Assembly: GCF_900100115.1 (NCBI RefSeq)
Contig: NZ_FNKL01000001.1
Span: 186,001-250,000 of the forward strand
Direction of reading: 5' to 3'
Source of the DNA: Chryseobacterium soldanellicola
GTDB lineage: Bacteria > Bacteroidota > Bacteroidia > Flavobacteriales > Weeksellaceae
Length of the DNA stretch: 64,000 nt
Positions 62,084-64,000 of the stretch are shown here, piece by piece. The position numbers were made by a program, and so were the translations under genes. Within the stretch, counting starts at the first letter, position 1. Each line of letters begins with the position of its first letter. The notes beneath the pieces were generated by a model, which was not told the origin of the DNA, searched no databases, and worked only from the letters and a program-made list of their open reading frames with translations.

Positions 62084-63784
62084 TTAAGCTAATTTCATTA
62101 AAATATTCTCATCAATCTTCTCAACTTTCACTAAATTATTTTTAGTTAAAGTTTTAGAAGCTTTATCCCATTTTTTACCGGATAACTGACTTCTTTCTTT
62201 CACTTCAGCTAAAGAAAACGGCTCTTCTTGTGAGTTTAAGATTTCAAGAATTACCTTTTCGTCTTCTCCCAATTCAATTTGAGGAACGGTTTTTTCCGGT
62301 CTCATTTGAGGGAAGAATAAAACTTCCTGAATCGAAGCGTTGTCCGTTAAGAACATGATCAATCTGTCCATTCCGATTCCTAAGCCTGAAGTTGGCGGCA
62401 TCCCGTATTCAAGGGCTCTTAAGAAATCTTCATCGATAAATTGCCCAGCTTCATCATCCCCTTTTTCAGATAATTTTAACTGATCTTCAAAACGCTCTCT
62501 CTGATCAATCGGATCATTTAATTCTGAATAAGCGTTGGCGATTTCTTTTCCGCAAACCATTAATTCAAAACGTTCCGTAAGGCCTTCTTTGCTTCTGTGT
62601 TTTTTCGTTAAAGGCGACATTTCGATCGGATAATCTGTGATAAAAGTCGGCTGAATAAAGTTTCCTTCACATTTTTCACCGAAAATTTCATCGATTAATT
62701 TTCCTTTACCCATCGTTTCATTGACTTCAATTCCGATAGATTTTGCGAAATCGAACAATTCCTGCTCAGATTTTCCTGTAATATCAAAACCTGTGAATTT
62801 CATGATCGCATCGGTCATAGAAATTCTTGGATAAGGTGCTTTCCAGCTTATTTTATGTTCTCCGAATGTGGATTCAGCGTTTCCGTTGACCTGGGTTGCA
62901 CAGAATTCTAATAATTTTTCCGTGAAATCCATCATCCAGTTGTAATCTTTGTAAGCTACATAGATTTCCATGGCTGTAAATTCCGGATTGTGGGTTCTGT
63001 CCATCCCTTCATTTCTGAAATTTTTCGAAAACTCATAAACCCCGTCAAAACCACCAACGATCAATCTTTTCAGATATAATTCGTTCGCAATTCTTAAATA
63101 TAATGGAATATCTAAAGCATTATGATGGGTAATAAACGGTCTTGCAGCCGCACCCCCGGGAATCGACTGTAAAATTGGCGTTTCAACCTCAAAATATCCT
63201 GCATCATTAAAGAAAGTTCTCATCGCGTTGAACAGTTTTGTTCTTTTCACGAAAATTTCCTTGATATGAGGATTCACCGTTAAATCAACATAACGTTGTC
63301 TGTATCTTAATTCTGCATCATTAAAACCGTCATGCACGACTCCGTTTTCGTCAGTTTTTGCCTGGGGAAGCGGTCGTAAAGCTTTGGTAAGAAGTGTAAA
63401 ATTTTTAACTAAAACTGTTTTTTCTCCAACCTGTGTAGTAAACAGATCTCCTTCAATACCGATGATATCACCGATGTCTAAAAGATGCTTGTACACTTCA
63501 TTATATAACGTTTTATCTTCTCCTGTACAGATTTCGTCTCTGTTAAAATATACCTGAATTTTACCTGTAGAATCTTGCAACTCAGCAAAAGAAGCCTTTC
63601 CTTGAATTCTGCGGGACATCAATCTACCAGCGATCTTCACCTGTTTACTTTCAGCGAAATCCTGTTTTATAGATTCTGTAGTATCTGTAATTTTGTATTC
63701 CTCCGCCGGGAATGCGTTGATCCCCATTTCAACAAGCTTATTCAGCTTTTCTCTTCTAATGATTTCTTGTTCTGATAATTGCAT
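62084..63784 (-). CDS. lysS: Lysyl-tRNA synthetase (class II)
   Basis: 566 residues. The N-terminal OB-fold anticodon-binding domain (about 40-150) includes VKIAGRLMSRRIQGKASFAELQD. The class II catalytic domain has motif 2 in FRNEGMDRTHNPEFTAMEIY and motif 3 in SGLGIGMDRLIMFL. An extra C-terminal tail (about 65 residues after motif 3) goes beyond the usual 500-residue enzyme and looks helical, ending in VKERSQLSGKKWDKASKTL. It charges tRNA-Lys. Confidence 0.97.
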   Translation of the reverse strand: MQLSEQEIIRREKLNKLVEMGINAFPAEEYKITDTTESIKQDFAESKQVKIAGRLMSRRIQGKASFAELQDSTGKIQVYFNRDEICTGEDKTLYNEVYKHLLDIGDIIGIEGDLFTTQVGEKTVLVKNFTLLTKALRPLPQAKTDENGVVHDGFNDAELRYRQRYVDLTVNPHIKEIFVKRTKLFNAMRTFFNDAGYFEVETPILQSIPGGAAARPFITHHNALDIPLYLRIANELYLKRLIVGGFDGVYEFSKNFRNEGMDRTHNPEFTAMEIYVAYKDYNWMMDFTEKLLEFCATQVNGNAESTFGEHKISWKAPYPRISMTDAIMKFTGFDITGKSEQELFDFAKSIGIEVNETMGKGKLIDEIFGEKCEGNFIQPTFITDYPIEMSPLTKKHRSKEGLTERFELMVCGKEIANAYSELNDPIDQRERFEDQLKLSEKGDDEAGQFIDEDFLRALEYGMPPTSGLGIGMDRLIMFLTDNASIQEVLFFPQMRPEKTVPQIELGEDEKVILEILNSQEEPFSLAEVKERSQLSGKKWDKASKTLTKNNLVKVEKIDENILMKLA

Positions 63785-63806
63785 TTCTTATTTTTCTAAA
63801 AGCGTA

Positions 63807-63814
63807 CAAATTTA
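63807..63814 (-). promoter_or_regulatory. -7 box of lysS
   Basis: The minus strand reads TAAATTTG, matching TAnnTTTG, 22 nt before the lysS ATG. Confidence 0.5.
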
Positions 63815-63896
63815 GTAAATATTTACAAATTTTTAGCGTAAAATATTCCTTAATAATATGATATAAAATTCAATTTAAATTATAGTGAAATCTAAA

Positions 63897-64000
63897 TTAT
63901 AAGAACCAATCTTTACGATTTTGTTGAGGAATAAATGTCCAGGCCAATATCCTGCTTATTTTCTGACCTTGAGCCATATCAATGATTTTGAAATCAATTG
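63897..64000 (-). CDS. C-terminal fragment of a gene running off the window
   Basis: An open minus-strand frame of 33 residues (IDFKIIDMAQGQKISRIL...) enters from beyond the window edge and ends with TAA at 63897-63899. Its tail RILAWTFIPQQNRKDWFL is well formed and rich in aromatic residues. It lies about 110 nt upstream of lysS. No family can be assigned from this fragment. Confidence 0.4.
   Translation of the reverse strand, partial: IDFKIIDMAQGQKISRILAWTFIPQQNRKDWFL

Overview
The window looks like a chromosomal segment from a Flavobacteriia species of the Chryseobacterium type (family Weeksellaceae). The evidence is low GC content, many starts preceded by the Bacteroidetes -7 promoter box TAnnTTTG rather than an E. 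coli-type promoter, a GLPGLI-family protein, a PorT (type IX secretion/gliding) gene, a UbiE/MenG methyltransferase, and several Bacteroidetes-typical secreted DUF families (DUF2891, DUF3857, DUF4349). No rRNA, tRNA, insertion sequence, prophage or CRISPR array was seen. The genus is inferred from gene families, not from a marker comparison.

Layout. 1-6.3 kb: a SAM methyltransferase, then an AraC-regulated tripartite efflux operon (araC, tolC-like, emrA-like, MFS). 6.3-12.2 kb: an Mpo1-like membrane protein, DUF2891 and DUF4349 envelope proteins, an eRF1-domain-like orphan, an RsmI-related methyltransferase, a low-molecular-weight phosphatase and dnaA. 12.3-20.6 kb: a thioesterase, pheA, a secreted C1q-like protein, a DUF2339 membrane giant, rarA, and yidD overlapping a long, apparently fused lgt. 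20.7-30.7 kb: nnr, two tandem mscL copies, a phosphoglycerate dehydrogenase-like gene, a HAD protein, idi, gcvT, thioesterase, TIM-barrel and GLPGLI genes. 30.7-33.9 kb: a fluoride riboswitch driving a CLC-type transporter, a perfect 12-copy heptamer repeat, a small Cys-rich double-glycine peptide gene with its own strong promoter, and an MFS transporter. 34-38.6 kb: an operon-like block with a coiled-coil gene, zapA, a probable 6S RNA and rny, then porT-ubiE-hypothetical. 38.7-46.2 kb: fabH-like, metallophosphoesterase, a degenerate polysaccharide deacetylase, threonine dehydrogenase, ggt and dctA. 46.3-53 kb: a lipid kinase, two RsiV-like (DUF3298) lipoproteins and a pair of DUF3857 transglutaminase-fold proteins, one lacking its catalytic residues. 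53-56 kb: two paralogous secreted proteins with a shared head and different C-terminal modules. 56.4-64 kb: gyrB, cydAB, a double-OmpA protein, lysS and the end of a further gene.

Themes. Most of the window is housekeeping plus envelope biology: lipoprotein maturation (lgt), membrane insertion (yidD), mechanosensing (mscL), efflux, T9SS (porT) and many signal-peptide proteins of unknown role. Intergenic DNA carries several families of short palindromic or inverted repeats, typically just beyond gene 3' ends. The most interesting items are the orphan RiPP-like peptide gene, the fluoride riboswitch with a visible alternative hairpin, the zapA-linked 6S RNA, the Lgt with an extra extracytoplasmic domain, the dyad-rich promoter of the eRF1-like gene, and the modular surface-protein pair.
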